The translations under genes and the position numbers were made by a program. Under the pieces are notes generated by a model. The model ran no database searches. It was not told where the DNA came from and worked only from the letters and a program-made list of their open reading frames with translations. A DNA stretch of 64,000 nt. Origin: Candidatus Endomicrobium neocapritermitis. Its GTDB lineage: Bacteria; Elusimicrobiota; Endomicrobiia; Endomicrobiales; Endomicrobiaceae. This document shows positions 19,999-28,348 of this stretch, piece by piece. Each line of letters opens with the position of its first letter. Within the stretch, counting starts at the first letter, position 1. The DNA lies in contig WRJZ01000050.1 in the NCBI GenBank assembly GCA_009778325.1, positions 1-64,000 of the forward strand, in the 5' to 3' direction.

Positions 19999-21057
19999 AT
20001 GCAAAAAGAAAAAATTGAAAATATTATTTTTGATGAAGAAGATGCAAAGCTATTTGCATTAACGGGCGATTTATTACTAAAAGCAAAAAGCATACGTTAT
20101 TCAATAATTCCTAAGTTAAATGTTGTTTTAGAGGAAGCGTTATCAAGAGTAAGAAAAATATATGGCATAGAAGTTTTTTCAGATAAGTCTATACGTGTGC
20201 AATCATCTCCTAATTTCAGAGAAGAACGAAAAGGAGATATGAAAGTAAATTATAAATGGGCTAACACAGGAATAACAGGGACAAGGGCTGATATTTGGAA
20301 AGCATTTAAAAGAAAAGACGACGACCCTGTAAAAATTATTCCGTATACCTTTACCTTTGAAATAGATTCTAAACATATGTATTTGGAGTTTAATTGTAGA
20401 CCTAGTCCAAATATTATTGACTCATCTTATGTTAAATTCCTCAATTTTATTAAAAGTAAAATGGCTGTAATACAATCCATGATGTACAATACAGGATTTT
20501 ATTGTTGGTTTGATATCGACCAAAAAATTATCCCTTTTGATGAAATGATTGATGAAGCAGTAAAATTCAAGAAGTATTGGTTTATTTTTACTAAATTTTA
20601 TTATTTGCCATCTACACACGATAAAATAAACAAGCTTATCAATTCATTTGTTATTCTTTACCCAATGTTTGATTCATTAATTAACATAGCTCAAGGCAAA
20701 AAAGAACGGTTTGATGAGTTGGTATCTTTATTAAATTCAAATCTTAAAGATTTGCCCAGAGTTGATAACGAAATTAAAGATAAATTAACAGAAGAAGAAA
20801 ATTCAGAATTGTTATCAAAAAAAGTTGATAAGGTAAAAATTGTAAGAGCTGGTATCAGGTGGCAAACTTTTGAAAGAGATGATTTCAAGTGTGTAGCTTG
20901 TGGAAAGTCAGCAGATGATGGAGCAATATTGCACGTAGACCATATTCTTCCGCGTTCAAAAGGTGGTAAAGACGAAATAACTAACTATCAAACATTATGC
21001 CATGTTTGCAATATTGGTAAAAGCAATAAAAGTCAATTAAACCTGAGAGATAAGTAG
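19999..21057 (+). CDS. HNH endonuclease-domain protein with uncharacterised N-terminal region
   Basis: This 352-residue protein ends in a compact HNH nuclease domain (about residues 280-345). It has a CVACG zinc knuckle, the catalytic HVDHILPRSKGG and LCHVCNIGKSN with the second knuckle, so the active site is complete. The first 270 residues match nothing I recognise and may bind DNA or a partner. I prefer ATG 19999 (after GGAG) over ATG 19969, which lies in repeat sequence. The gene is visibly more A+T-rich than its neighbours, stands alone and is flanked by repeats, all consistent with horizontal gain. A role in defence against foreign DNA is possible but unproven. Confidence 0.8.
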   Translation: MQKEKIENIIFDEEDAKLFALTGDLLLKAKSIRYSIIPKLNVVLEEALSRVRKIYGIEVFSDKSIRVQSSPNFREERKGDMKVNYKWANTGITGTRADIWKAFKRKDDDPVKIIPYTFTFEIDSKHMYLEFNCRPSPNIIDSSYVKFLNFIKSKMAVIQSMMYNTGFYCWFDIDQKIIPFDEMIDEAVKFKKYWFIFTKFYYLPSTHDKINKLINSFVILYPMFDSLINIAQGKKERFDELVSLLNSNLKDLPRVDNEIKDKLTEEENSELLSKKVDKVKIVRAGIRWQTFERDDFKCVACGKSADDGAILHVDHILPRSKGGKDEITNYQTLCHVCNIGKSNKSQLNLRDK

Positions 21058-21080
21058 TAGTTAAAGTTCTAACTACCGGA

Positions 21081-21124
21081 AAAAAGTTCGAATTTTGCAA
21101 TTTATCAGTTCGAACTTTTTATGA
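21081..21124 (+). terminator. Rho-independent terminator after the HNH gene
   Basis: AAAAAGTTCGAA (21081-21092) and TTCGAACTTTTT (21109-21120) form a perfect 12-bp stem that ends in a T-run. The symmetric A/T flanks would also allow it to work on the other strand. Confidence 0.75.
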
Positions 21125-21224
21125 CAAGCAAAAACACATTCATTTCCCAAATAAAAAAATCTTTTACTTTTTAGTAACAGGGCATGTTGTCCTAGTATAT
21201 TCAGCAGCCTGTACTTGAATGTCT

Positions 21225-21295
21225 TTGTCGGGAGGGGATCCATTTTTTATATTTTATTGATTCTGCGACTTCGCGCAGAATGACAGCTGAAACCG
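21225..21295. repeat. Dispersed repeat with ATTCTGCG/CGCAGAAT hairpin
   Basis: ATTCTGCGACTTCGCGCAGAAT (21260-21281) is a hairpin preceded by TTTGTCGGGAGGGGATCC and an AT stretch. The block resembles a dispersed bacterial repeat. An upstream in-frame ATG of the next gene (21280) falls inside it. I see no gene in 21125-21321. Confidence 0.6.
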
Positions 21296-21321
21296 TACAG
21301 CTTGCCGTACAGAGGTTCATA

Positions 21322-22221
21322 ATGGAAGCAATTAAAGCCAAGAGTATAATTTCTAAAGTCAGCTTCGGGGATAGATGGTTTGGCACTGACTATAACATGA
21401 ATATTTACCGCGGATGCTGCCACGGGTGCATATACTGCGACAGCAGAAGCGAATGTTACCGTATAGAAGATTTTGACAAAGTCAGAATTAAAGAAAACGC
21501 ATTGGAAATAATAAGAGACGAGTTAAGCCGTAAACGCAAAAAGCACAGCGTCATAGCTTCCGGAGCCATGAGCGACCCGTACAATCCGTTCGAAGAAAAA
21601 TTACAACTCACAAGAAAATCGCTGGAAATAATTAATGAATTCAAATTCGGCGCATCAATTACAACTAAAAGTCAGCTTGTTGCAAGGGATGCCGATATTT
21701 TTGATAAGATTCAAAAGCATTCGCCGGTTATAGTTAAAATGACCGTAACATGCGCTGATGATACTCTTTCAAGGAAAATTGAGCCTTTTGCCGCTGTTTC
21801 TTCCGAACGATTTAAAGCGATAAGAGAATTATCCGATAAAGGAATTTTTGTGGGAATACTTATGATGCCGCTCCTTCCTTTTATAAACGATACGCCTGAA
21901 AATATAACATCAATTGTCAGAAAAGCTAAAGAAAGCGGAGCAAAATTTGTATTTCCGTCTTTTGGCCTGACTTTAAGAGCTAATCAAAGGGAATATTTTT
22001 ACGAAAAAATCGATGCTATTTTTCCGGAAATAAAAAGCAAGTATATTAATACTTTCGGAGGCAAATATTCATGCAATTCTCCATATATGAAAGAGCTTTG
22101 GAATTTATTTAAGAATGAATGCGATAAATTAAAAATCATATATAGAATGAATGAAATAATAGATGCCTACAAATCAAAATATAAGCCTGCCGAGCAAAGT
22201 TTTTTAAACATTTGTTTTTGA
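21322..22221 (+). CDS. Radical SAM protein of the spore photoproduct lyase-like group
   Basis: This 299-residue enzyme has the 4Fe-4S cluster motif C-x3-C-x2-C as GCCHGCIYCD, preceded by YNMNIYRG, the arrangement seen in SPL-like radical SAM proteins. GAMSDPYNPFEEKLQLTRK is a second conserved segment of this group, whose members are mostly of unknown function although some act on DNA damage. ATG 21322 is chosen because AGAGG precedes it, whereas ATG 21280 lies in repeat sequence. Its stop codon overlaps the -35 box of the cobalamin operon promoter. A repair role near lexA and ogg is only suggested by position. Confidence 0.85.
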   Translation: MEAIKAKSIISKVSFGDRWFGTDYNMNIYRGCCHGCIYCDSRSECYRIEDFDKVRIKENALEIIRDELSRKRKKHSVIASGAMSDPYNPFEEKLQLTRKSLEIINEFKFGASITTKSQLVARDADIFDKIQKHSPVIVKMTVTCADDTLSRKIEPFAAVSSERFKAIRELSDKGIFVGILMMPLLPFINDTPENITSIVRKAKESGAKFVFPSFGLTLRANQREYFYEKIDAIFPEIKSKYINTFGGKYSCNSPYMKELWNLFKNECDKLKIIYRMNEIIDAYKSKYKPAEQSFLNICF

Positions 22222-22246
22222 TTTTTTGTAAAATTTGATATATAAT
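22218..22246 (+). promoter_or_regulatory. Promoter of the corrinoid operon
   Basis: TTGATT (22218-22223), a 17-base spacer and TATAAT (22241-22246) lie about 30 bases before the cobalamin aptamer. Confidence 0.65.
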
Positions 22247-22278
22247 AAAAACAGTTTTATAATCTGTTCTTTTTTAAT

Positions 22279-22408
22279 ATAACGGTTAAAAGGAAGTTCC
22301 GTAAGAAAAGGCTTAAGCCAAGCTTTTCAATTCGGACGCTGCCCCGCAACGGTAATCGGAAATAAAATTAGAAACGAAGTTTCCGCAGCCCGGTCTATTA
22401 ACCGCTTA
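22279..22408 (+). ncRNA. Cobalamin riboswitch 1
   Basis: The signature GCTGCCCCGCAACGGTAA (starting at 22339) is the conserved central part of cobalamin aptamers, preceded by GGAAGTTCCG. AACGGTTAA near 22281 can pair with TTAACCG near 22398 as closing helix. It lies upstream of cobO, btuF, btuC and btuD, with a strong terminator between, so corrinoid binding should stop transcription. The 3' B12-box is diverged. Confidence 0.88.
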
Positions 22409-22441
22409 ATTTAACTTTCGAGGGAAAGAGGAAAATATAAC

Positions 22442-22476
22442 AAAAGCCTGCTTTCTATATAGAAAGCAGGCTTTTT
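22442..22476 (+). terminator. Riboswitch-controlled intrinsic terminator
   Basis: A perfect 16-bp stem (22442-22457 with 22460-22475, AAAAGCCTGCTTTCTA) ends in TTTTT. It sits between riboswitch 1 and cobO and is the expected off-switch. Confidence 0.9.
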
Positions 22477-22477
22477 C

Positions 22478-22636
22478 AATGACGAATTACGAATCAACGG
22501 CAAACAGCGAAAAGACAATTACAAAATTTAAGAAATTGTTTTTTGTCTTTTTATTCGTAATTGTCATTAAATTGTTTTTGTCGTTTATTGTCTTTGATTC
22601 GTAATTCGTCATTCGTAATTTGTAATTGCCGTTAAA
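22478..22636. repeat. Nested AATTACG-type palindrome between terminator and cobO
   Basis: AATGACGAATTACGAATCAA (22478-22497) is exactly complementary to 22594-22613. Inside, GACAATTAC (22514-22522) pairs with GTAATTGTC (22557-22565). The end TGCCGTTAAAAAGG supplies the cobO Shine-Dalgarno. Confidence 0.9.
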
Positions 22637-22647
22637 AAGGTGGTTTT

Positions 22648-23163
22648 ATGATAATAGTCAACACAGGCAACGGAAAAGGCAAAACAACAGCTTCCATAGG
22701 GCAGATTATACGCTCTTTGGGACAAGGGTTTAAGGTATGCCTTATACAGCTTTTTAAGGGTGAAATATTTTATGGCGAGCAAAATATTCTTACAAAGCTT
22801 GACGGGCTGGATTTTTTTTCTTTTGCAAAAGAGCATCCGTATTGTATAAAAAGTGTTACATTGGAAGAAGCTAAAGAAGAATGCAAAACTGCCATAAAGA
22901 AGCTTGCCGAGCTTGCGAACTCTGCAAAACAATACGATTTAATCGTTTTGGAAGAGTTTAATATTGCCGTAAGGGACGGTTTTATAGATAAAGAAGAATT
23001 TATAGGCTTGGTAAAAAAACTGTCCGAAAAAGCCGATATTGTAATAACGGGAAGGTCAGCACCTGATGAGCTTATTGAAATGGCTGATTTAGTGACTGAA
23101 ATGCGCGAAATTAAGCATCCTTATCAAAAGGGAATACCTGCAAAGAAAGGAATAGAATTTTAG
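22648..23163 (+). CDS. cobO: Cob(I)yrinic acid a,c-diamide adenosyltransferase
   Basis: This CobA/CobO/BtuR-type enzyme transfers the adenosyl group of ATP to reduced corrinoids, giving the coenzyme form of vitamin B12. The 171-residue protein has the family's P-loop at the very N-terminus (TGNGKGKTTASIG), LIQLFKG, the acidic strand DLIVLEEFN and the C-terminal PYQKGIPAKKGIEF. No de novo cobalamin genes are seen, so it probably adenosylates imported corrinoids delivered by the transporter encoded next. It follows cobalamin riboswitch 1. An equally valid symbol is btuR. Confidence 0.93.
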   Translation: MIIVNTGNGKGKTTASIGQIIRSLGQGFKVCLIQLFKGEIFYGEQNILTKLDGLDFFSFAKEHPYCIKSVTLEEAKEECKTAIKKLAELANSAKQYDLIVLEEFNIAVRDGFIDKEEFIGLVKKLSEKADIVITGRSAPDELIEMADLVTEMREIKHPYQKGIPAKKGIEF

Positions 23164-23274
23164 AACGGCAGAAGGTAAGATGATAGGAAGTTAGGAAGAC
23201 AGGCAACAGCAAAGACTAAACGAACCTTGCTTCTCTTATCCTCTTATCCTCCTACCTTCTTATCTTCTGCAGTT
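23164..23274. repeat. Intergenic palindrome (GGTAAGAT/AGGAAG arms)
   Basis: It begins AACGGCAGAAGGTAAGAT directly after the cobO stop and ends ATCTTCTGCAGTT, with long purine-rich left and pyrimidine-rich right arms that pair imperfectly. The loop has AACAGCAAAGACTAAACGA. Confidence 0.75.
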
Positions 23275-23284
23275 TTTTAATATT

Positions 23285-24127
23285 ATGAAAAAAATTTACA
23301 CGGTATTATTATTTTTGGTCGTTATTACAAGTATTGCTTTTGCCGCGGACTATAAGCGTATTGTTTCTCTTGCTCCGTCAATTACCGAAAGTCTTTACGA
23401 GCTTGGGATTGATGAAAAAGTTATAGGCATAACTATGTATTGTTCTCCTGGAAAAAGCAAAAAAGAAATAATCGGCACATTACTGGAGCCTGATTTAGAA
23501 AAAATAGTGATGCTAAAACCGGATTTGATAATTTCGACTAAAGAAGGCAACAACAAAGCTGCCGTTGAAAAAATACAAAGGCTTGGGTTTGACGTTTATA
23601 CAATGGAATCAGCAGGCAGTTTTAAAGATATATGCGAAAACTTTAAAGCCTTGGCCGTAAAAGTCGGCAGAAAGCAAAAAGCCGAAGAGCTTATTGAAAA
23701 AGCCGAAGCCGAGGTGCGTGAGATTTATTCAAATACGCTTTTTTTGCCGAGAGAAAGCGTTTTTTGGGAAGTCGGCGCAAAGCCTTTATATACGGCCGGA
23801 AAACAGAGTTTTGTTAATGATTACAATTTTTATACCGCAACCATGAATATTTATGAAGACATAAATATGCGATATCCTTCGATAAGCAGGGAAGACGTTA
23901 TAGAGAGAAATCCCGACATAATAATCCTTGTGAATATGGGAGACATAAGTAAAGACGAAATTAAAAACTGGGAAAAATATAACACTGTCACCGCGGTTCG
24001 CAACAAAAGAGTTTATATGATAGACGTTAATGATATATTTACGCCGACGCCTTCGACTTTTGCCAAAGCCGTTAAACTTCTTGCAAAAATCATACATCCG
24101 GAGATTTTTAACGGCAAGAATAAATAA
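23285..24127 (+). CDS. btuF: Periplasmic corrinoid-binding protein
   Basis: This substrate-binding protein of an ABC importer delivers corrinoids to BtuC. The 280-residue protein has a signal peptide (residues 1-20, ending AFAADY) and the class III binding-protein fold: KRIVSLAPSITESLYELG at the start, EKIVMLKPDLIIST in lobe one and NPDIIILVNMG in lobe two. Its place between cobO and btuCD, under a cobalamin riboswitch, supports corrinoid over siderophore. No Shine-Dalgarno is visible before the ATG. Confidence 0.9.
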   Translation: MKKIYTVLLFLVVITSIAFAADYKRIVSLAPSITESLYELGIDEKVIGITMYCSPGKSKKEIIGTLLEPDLEKIVMLKPDLIISTKEGNNKAAVEKIQRLGFDVYTMESAGSFKDICENFKALAVKVGRKQKAEELIEKAEAEVREIYSNTLFLPRESVFWEVGAKPLYTAGKQSFVNDYNFYTATMNIYEDINMRYPSISREDVIERNPDIIILVNMGDISKDEIKNWEKYNTVTAVRNKRVYMIDVNDIFTPTPSTFAKAVKLLAKIIHPEIFNGKNK

Positions 24128-24156
24128 TAGGTAAAAAGTATATATACATGCCCTTG

Positions 24157-24263
24157 ATTCCCCTCTATGGAGGGGTGGACGCGAAGCGGACGGGGTGGTG
24201 CTTTCAACGGCGACTACCCCGTCAGAAAACGTTGTTTTCTGCCACCCCTTCAAAAAGGGGAAT
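24157..24263. repeat. ATTCCCC...GGGGAAT nested palindrome
   Basis: Arms 24157-24178 (ATTCCCCTCTATGGAGGGGT start) and 24242-24263 pair. Next level ACGGGGTGGT pairs with ACTACCCCGT, and an inner hairpin CAGAAAACGTTGTTTTCTG follows. An in-frame ATG at 24167 that would extend btuC begins here and is rejected. Confidence 0.85.
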
Positions 24264-24307
24264 TAACGTCAAAAGTATGGCACCAACAGAAAAAGAAAGG
24301 AATAATT

Positions 24308-25306
24308 TTGAATAAAAAAATAAAATTTATCGTATTTTTTATAATGCCTGTTTTGGCTGTTTTAGTTTTTATTTTTTCTTTAAAAGCTGGCGCCAAGCAC
24401 ATAACTCTTTTTGATGCCATACGCGCTTTGTTCGGCATCGGAGAAGAAAGCGTTTTGACGATTATAAGGCAGATAAGATTACCCCGCGTAATAATGGCGG
24501 TGACTGCAGGAGCCGGTCTGGCGGCCAGCGGATGCGTTTTTCAAGGAATACTTAAAAATCCTCTGGCAGATCCTTTTACGCTCGGGATTTCCGGAGGCGC
24601 CGCATTCGGCGCTTCCGCGGGTTTTGTTTTCGGGCTGGCGGCTTTAAGCTGGATTTTCATACCTTTTAGCGCTTTTGCGGGCGCTTTGATTGCTGTTTTA
24701 GCGGTTTACGCTTTGAGCATGCAAAGAGGATTTAACTCAAACTCGATGATACTTTCAGGCGTTATAATAAGTTATATTTTTTCTTCCATGGTAATGCTTC
24801 TTTTTTCCGTTTCAAAAACAAATCATATTTATTCGGCTTTTGTATGGCTGATGGGAAATATGTCTGTTTTTGACGAAAGACTGCTTCCTGCGGTTGTTAC
24901 TATTGTCATAATCGGCACATTAATCCTGTGCCTTAGCGGAAACATAATAAACGCCGTTACTCTTGGCGGGCAAAAAGCAAATACGCTTGGCATAAACATG
25001 GAAAAAACCGTAAAAATTATTTTTCTTTTGACGTCTTTGATTACGGCCGCATGCGTTTCCTGCTGCGGAGTGATCGGTTTTGTGGGATTAATGATGCCGC
25101 ACATAATGCGTAAAATAGTCGGCGGGAACAATTCTGTTCTCATTCCCGCTTCCGCTTTGGCAGGATGTATTTTTCTTCCGCTGTGCGATACTTTAAGCAG
25201 GACATTGTTTGCCCCGATTGAAATTCCCGTCGGCGTGATTACAAGCATAATCGGCGGCGTATTTTTTATAGTTTTGATGATGCGGCAAAACAGGAATAGC
25301 ATATGA
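24308..25306 (+). CDS. btuC: Corrinoid ABC transporter permease
   Basis: This is a FecCD/BtuC-family inner-membrane permease with about ten helices. Conserved segments are RLPRVIMAVTAGAGLAASG, FQGILKNPLADPFTLGISGG and the late CCGVIGFVGLMMPHIMRKI, which contacts the ATPase. The likely start is TTG 24308 after AAAGGA, giving 332 residues, the normal size; a longer frame from 24167 would read through palindromic repeat sequence. It overlaps btuD by four bases. Confidence 0.9.
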   Translation: MNKKIKFIVFFIMPVLAVLVFIFSLKAGAKHITLFDAIRALFGIGEESVLTIIRQIRLPRVIMAVTAGAGLAASGCVFQGILKNPLADPFTLGISGGAAFGASAGFVFGLAALSWIFIPFSAFAGALIAVLAVYALSMQRGFNSNSMILSGVIISYIFSSMVMLLFSVSKTNHIYSAFVWLMGNMSVFDERLLPAVVTIVIIGTLILCLSGNIINAVTLGGQKANTLGINMEKTVKIIFLLTSLITAACVSCCGVIGFVGLMMPHIMRKIVGGNNSVLIPASALAGCIFLPLCDTLSRTLFAPIEIPVGVITSIIGGVFFIVLMMRQNRNSI

Positions 25307-26088
25307 TAGAAATAAAAAATATACATGCCGGATATTCAAAAAAAGAAATACTGAAAAATATAGACTGCAGTATTGCGAAAGGTTCTTTTGCCGGTATTAT
25401 AGGCAGAAACGGGGCAGGCAAAAGCACTTTGCTTAAAGTTTTATGCGGGCTTTTAAAGCCTTTTTCAGGACAGATTTTTATTAACGGGCATGATGTTTAT
25501 GCGTCGTCAAAAAAAATACTGTCGAAGACAGTTTCTTTTATGCCGCAAAATATAGAGACGAATTTTCCGTTTACGGTTGAAGAGTTTGTAATGCTGGGCA
25601 GATATCCGTATATGAATATTTTTAAAATTCCTTCGCAAAAAGATTATGCTGCCGTTAATGAAGTTTTAAAATTTGCCGGAGCGGATGTCTTTGCGAAGAG
25701 ATATATAAACGAGCTTTCAGGAGGGGAAAAACAGAGAGTTTTGATAGCGCAGACAATAGCGCAGGAAACAGACATCATTATTTTCGACGAGCCTACATCC
25801 CATTTGGATATCGGAAGCCAGGCGGATATTCTCAATATTTTACGCGTTTTAAATAAAAAGTACGGTAAAACAATAGTAGTCACGCTTCATGATTTAAATG
25901 CGGCAGGAGAGTTTTGCGATTTTCTTATACTTATGGAAGAAGGAAGCATACGGAACACTGGCCATCCGGAAAAAGTTTTAAATTACAAAGATATAGAACA
26001 AGTTTATAAGACTACGGTTGTTGTAAAAACAAACCCGATGTCAAGTAAACCTTATGTAATAGCAGTGACGAAAGAGAATAGAGTATAG
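25303..26088 (+). CDS. btuD: Corrinoid ABC transporter ATP-binding protein
   Basis: This 261-residue ATPase energises corrinoid import. Walker A is GRNGAGKST, the signature is LSGGEKQR, Walker B is IIIFDEPTSHLD and the switch His is in TLHDLNAA. It starts in an ATGA overlap with btuC. The final residues (KENRV) and the stop are encoded by the left arm of the next palindromic element. The sequence also fits siderophore importers; the riboswitch and cobO make cobalamin the better call. Confidence 0.9.
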   Translation: MIEIKNIHAGYSKKEILKNIDCSIAKGSFAGIIGRNGAGKSTLLKVLCGLLKPFSGQIFINGHDVYASSKKILSKTVSFMPQNIETNFPFTVEEFVMLGRYPYMNIFKIPSQKDYAAVNEVLKFAGADVFAKRYINELSGGEKQRVLIAQTIAQETDIIIFDEPTSHLDIGSQADILNILRVLNKKYGKTIVVTLHDLNAAGEFCDFLILMEEGSIRNTGHPEKVLNYKDIEQVYKTTVVVKTNPMSSKPYVIAVTKENRV

Positions 26089-26208
26089 ATAATAGAGAAT
26101 AGATACGGCGTATTGTGTTTTCGCGAAGCGAAAACCTGTTAACTTGGTTTCGGCTAAGCCGAAACACCACATTTATTATCTATTATCTATACTCTATTAT
26201 CTGCCGTT
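26077..26208. repeat. Nested palindrome with two-hairpin core, abutting a riboswitch
   Basis: GAATAGAG-type arms begin at 26077 inside btuD and end TGCCGTT (26202-26208). The core is GTTTTCGCGAAGCGAAAAC (26117-26135) and GTTTCGGCTAAGCCGAAAC (26147-26165). The closing helix of riboswitch 2 begins three bases later. Confidence 0.88.
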
Positions 26209-26299
26209 TAGCAGGGGAATCCGGTGTAAATCCGGAACAGTCCGGCTACTGTGATTAGATGCTCGCTGAATGAGCGTCTATAAGTCAGAATACCTGCAA
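26209..26299 (+). ncRNA. Cobalamin riboswitch 2 (short form)
   Basis: GGGGAATCCGGTGTAAATCC, then ACAGTCCGGCTACTGTGA, and the B12-box-like AAGTCAGAATACCTGC are classic cobalamin aptamer segments. GCAGG (26211-26215) pairs with CCTGC (26293-26297) as closing helix. At about 90 nt it is the compact type lacking 5' accessory helices. It precedes btuB. No terminator is seen, so control is probably at translation. Confidence 0.9.
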
Positions 26300-26330
26300 A
26301 ATAATTCTATAGTCCCCAAGGAGGACATTT

Positions 26331-26357
26331 ATGATTAAATTTTATCAGACAGAATAG
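26331..26357 (+). CDS. Possible 8-codon leader peptide before btuB
   Basis: An ATG with a very strong AAGGAGG Shine-Dalgarno eight bases upstream opens a frame of only MIKFYQTE followed by TAG. GTCC...GGAC can fold around that Shine-Dalgarno (about 26312-26326). It lies between riboswitch 2 and btuB. It may be a translated leader that couples riboswitch state to btuB, or the remains of an older start. There is no direct proof of translation. Confidence 0.4.
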   Translation: MIKFYQTE

Positions 26358-26408
26358 ACCAATCTTGCCGCATCCAAGTTTAAAAAATCAAAAAAGGATA
26401 AAAAATAA

Positions 26409-28265
26409 ATGAAAAAGATTTTAGTTATAATAGCAGCAGTATTTACTTTTGCGCTCAATGTTTTTGCGCAAGAGTATGATAATGATGATACAGTATTTTT
26501 AACTCTTACAAAATATGAGGAAAAAATAGAAAAACTTCCTGCAAACGTTACCGTTATTACTCGTGAGGAAATTGAAAATAAGCGCGTTCAAAATTTAGGG
26601 GAACTTCTTCAGAATCAGGCAGGGATAAACGTTAGAATAAACGGTTCTATAGGAGCGGTAACCAGCGTTTCCATAAGAGGCGCGTCCTCTTTGCAAACTT
26701 TGCTTTTGATAGACGGAAGAAGAGCAAACGATATCGGGCTTGGCAGCGCGGATTTTACTGCTCTCCCGGTAACTATTATAGAAAGAGTTGAAATCATAAG
26801 AGGAGCGGGCGCCGCCGTTTACGGGACAAGCGCTTTCGGCGGAGTAGTAAACGTAATAACAAAGAAAGCTAAAGACGATTCTCCTTTGGCTGACGCGGGT
26901 TATTCTTACGGCAGTTTTAATACGTGGAATCCTTATCTTACGGGCGCTTATGGATCTGAAAAAGCCGGAATCCTTGCTTCGGGTTATTATATTTCAAGCT
27001 CCGGAGACAGAGAGAATTCCCGTTTTGAGGGCGGCAATAAGTTTTTGAGCCTTCAGGCGAATCCTTTTAAAAATTCAAAAATTTTCATGACGGGAAATAT
27101 ATGGGAGAGCAGATACGGAGTGCCGGGTTCAACATACTACCTTACACCCGAGAATGAACAAAAAGACGATAATAAATATTTAAAACTTGACTACGATTTA
27201 AATATTGACGAATCAATGACAATAAACGCAAGCGCGTATGCCGTCAAAAATATAAGAAATTTTTACGATTATAACGGAGGAAACCCTTACGATCCTACCT
27301 GGACTTTAAATGACGGTTTTTATAAATACACTTCCGAAACTTACGGAGCTCAGACAGACTTTCATTATAAAGAATTGTTGCTTGTAGGAGGCGAGTTTTG
27401 GGAAGATTTTTACAAAGAAAACGAAGCATTGTCCGGATTTTCATCGGATAAAAGCAGGACAAATTTGGCCGCTTACACGCAGCTTAATTTAGCTTTAGGA
27501 AATTTAAGCGTTATTCCTACGGTAAGATATGACAATAACTCCCAGTTCGGAGATGTTGTTACGCCGGCAATTTCGGCGGTTTTTAATTTAAACGACAGCG
27601 TTAAATTTTCGGCAAACAGCGGGAAAGTTTGGCGCGCTCCGGTGTTTACGGAACTTTATTGGTATCAGCCAAGCTATGGAATGTTCGGCGATCCTGATTT
27701 AAAACCCGAAAGCGGAATATCAAGCGATATCGGCGCTGAGTACGTTAAAAATAAAATAAAACTTTCAGGAAATGTATTTTATATCGACAGCGAAGATTTA
27801 ATAGCTTGGGATTTTGATCCTGTCACATTTGAATATCATGTTAAAAATATTGGCAAAGCCCAGCAGTACGGATTTGAATTTAGCGCAGGGTATATAATGT
27901 ATTCGTGGCTTACTCATACAATAAATTATACTTACTTAAAAACCGAAAATAAGCAAACAGACAAAGAGCTGCCATACAAACCTCAAAGTACGATAAATTA
28001 TTCTTTAACCGTAAAACCCATAGAGAATCTGTCTGTTTCGGGTATTCTTTCCTACCAGGACAAAGTTTTTACCAATGCGGCAAATACGGATGAGTTAGAC
28101 GGTTTTGTGACGCTTGACGTAAATGTCAACTATGAAGCGACTAAAAATATAAGTTTTTGGGTTAGAGGCGTAAACGTAGGTAATGCGAAATATGAATTAA
28201 GTGCGGGCTATCCAATGTCTGGAGCGGCAGTATACGGCGGTATTGAGTTTAAATTTTGGAAATAA
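26409..28265 (+). CDS. btuB: TonB-dependent corrinoid receptor
   Basis: This 618-residue outer-membrane receptor takes up corrinoids with TonB energy. It has a signal peptide (1-20, ending VFAQEYD), a plug domain (about 35-150: LPANVTVITREEIENKR, VSIRGASSLQTLLLIDGRR, VEIIRGAGAAVYGTSAFGGVVN) and a C-terminal beta barrel rich in alternating aromatic strands. The size matches BtuB. Riboswitch 2 upstream makes cobalamin the likely ligand. The start follows AAAGGATAAA. The TonB/ExbBD partners are not in the window. Confidence 0.92.
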   Translation: MKKILVIIAAVFTFALNVFAQEYDNDDTVFLTLTKYEEKIEKLPANVTVITREEIENKRVQNLGELLQNQAGINVRINGSIGAVTSVSIRGASSLQTLLLIDGRRANDIGLGSADFTALPVTIIERVEIIRGAGAAVYGTSAFGGVVNVITKKAKDDSPLADAGYSYGSFNTWNPYLTGAYGSEKAGILASGYYISSSGDRENSRFEGGNKFLSLQANPFKNSKIFMTGNIWESRYGVPGSTYYLTPENEQKDDNKYLKLDYDLNIDESMTINASAYAVKNIRNFYDYNGGNPYDPTWTLNDGFYKYTSETYGAQTDFHYKELLLVGGEFWEDFYKENEALSGFSSDKSRTNLAAYTQLNLALGNLSVIPTVRYDNNSQFGDVVTPAISAVFNLNDSVKFSANSGKVWRAPVFTELYWYQPSYGMFGDPDLKPESGISSDIGAEYVKNKIKLSGNVFYIDSEDLIAWDFDPVTFEYHVKNIGKAQQYGFEFSAGYIMYSWLTHTINYTYLKTENKQTDKELPYKPQSTINYSLTVKPIENLSVSGILSYQDKVFTNAANTDELDGFVTLDVNVNYEATKNISFWVRGVNVGNAKYELSAGYPMSGAAVYGGIEFKFWK

Positions 28266-28273
28266 CAGGAACT

Positions 28274-28348
28274 GCAGATAACAGAGAAAAGAGAATAGAG
28301 CTAACAGCTGTTGCCGTATCTATTCTCTTTTCTCTATTCTCTGCCGTT
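28274..28348. repeat. Palindrome between convergent genes
   Basis: GCAGATAACAGAGAAAAGAG and following bases pair with CTATTCTCTTTTCTCTATTC before CTGCCGTT (28341-28348). It lies between convergent btuB and the GT-C/PAP2 gene and may terminate both. Confidence 0.8.

Noticed and set aside
21125-21321. Minus-strand peptide fragment across 21140-21250
   Set aside because: The sequence can be read as a short protein-like frame, but it matches a dispersed palindromic repeat block and has no start signals.
24167-24307. 47-residue N-terminal extension of btuC
   Set aside because: It is translated from the ATTCCCC palindrome; TTG 24308 has a Shine-Dalgarno and gives the normal family length.
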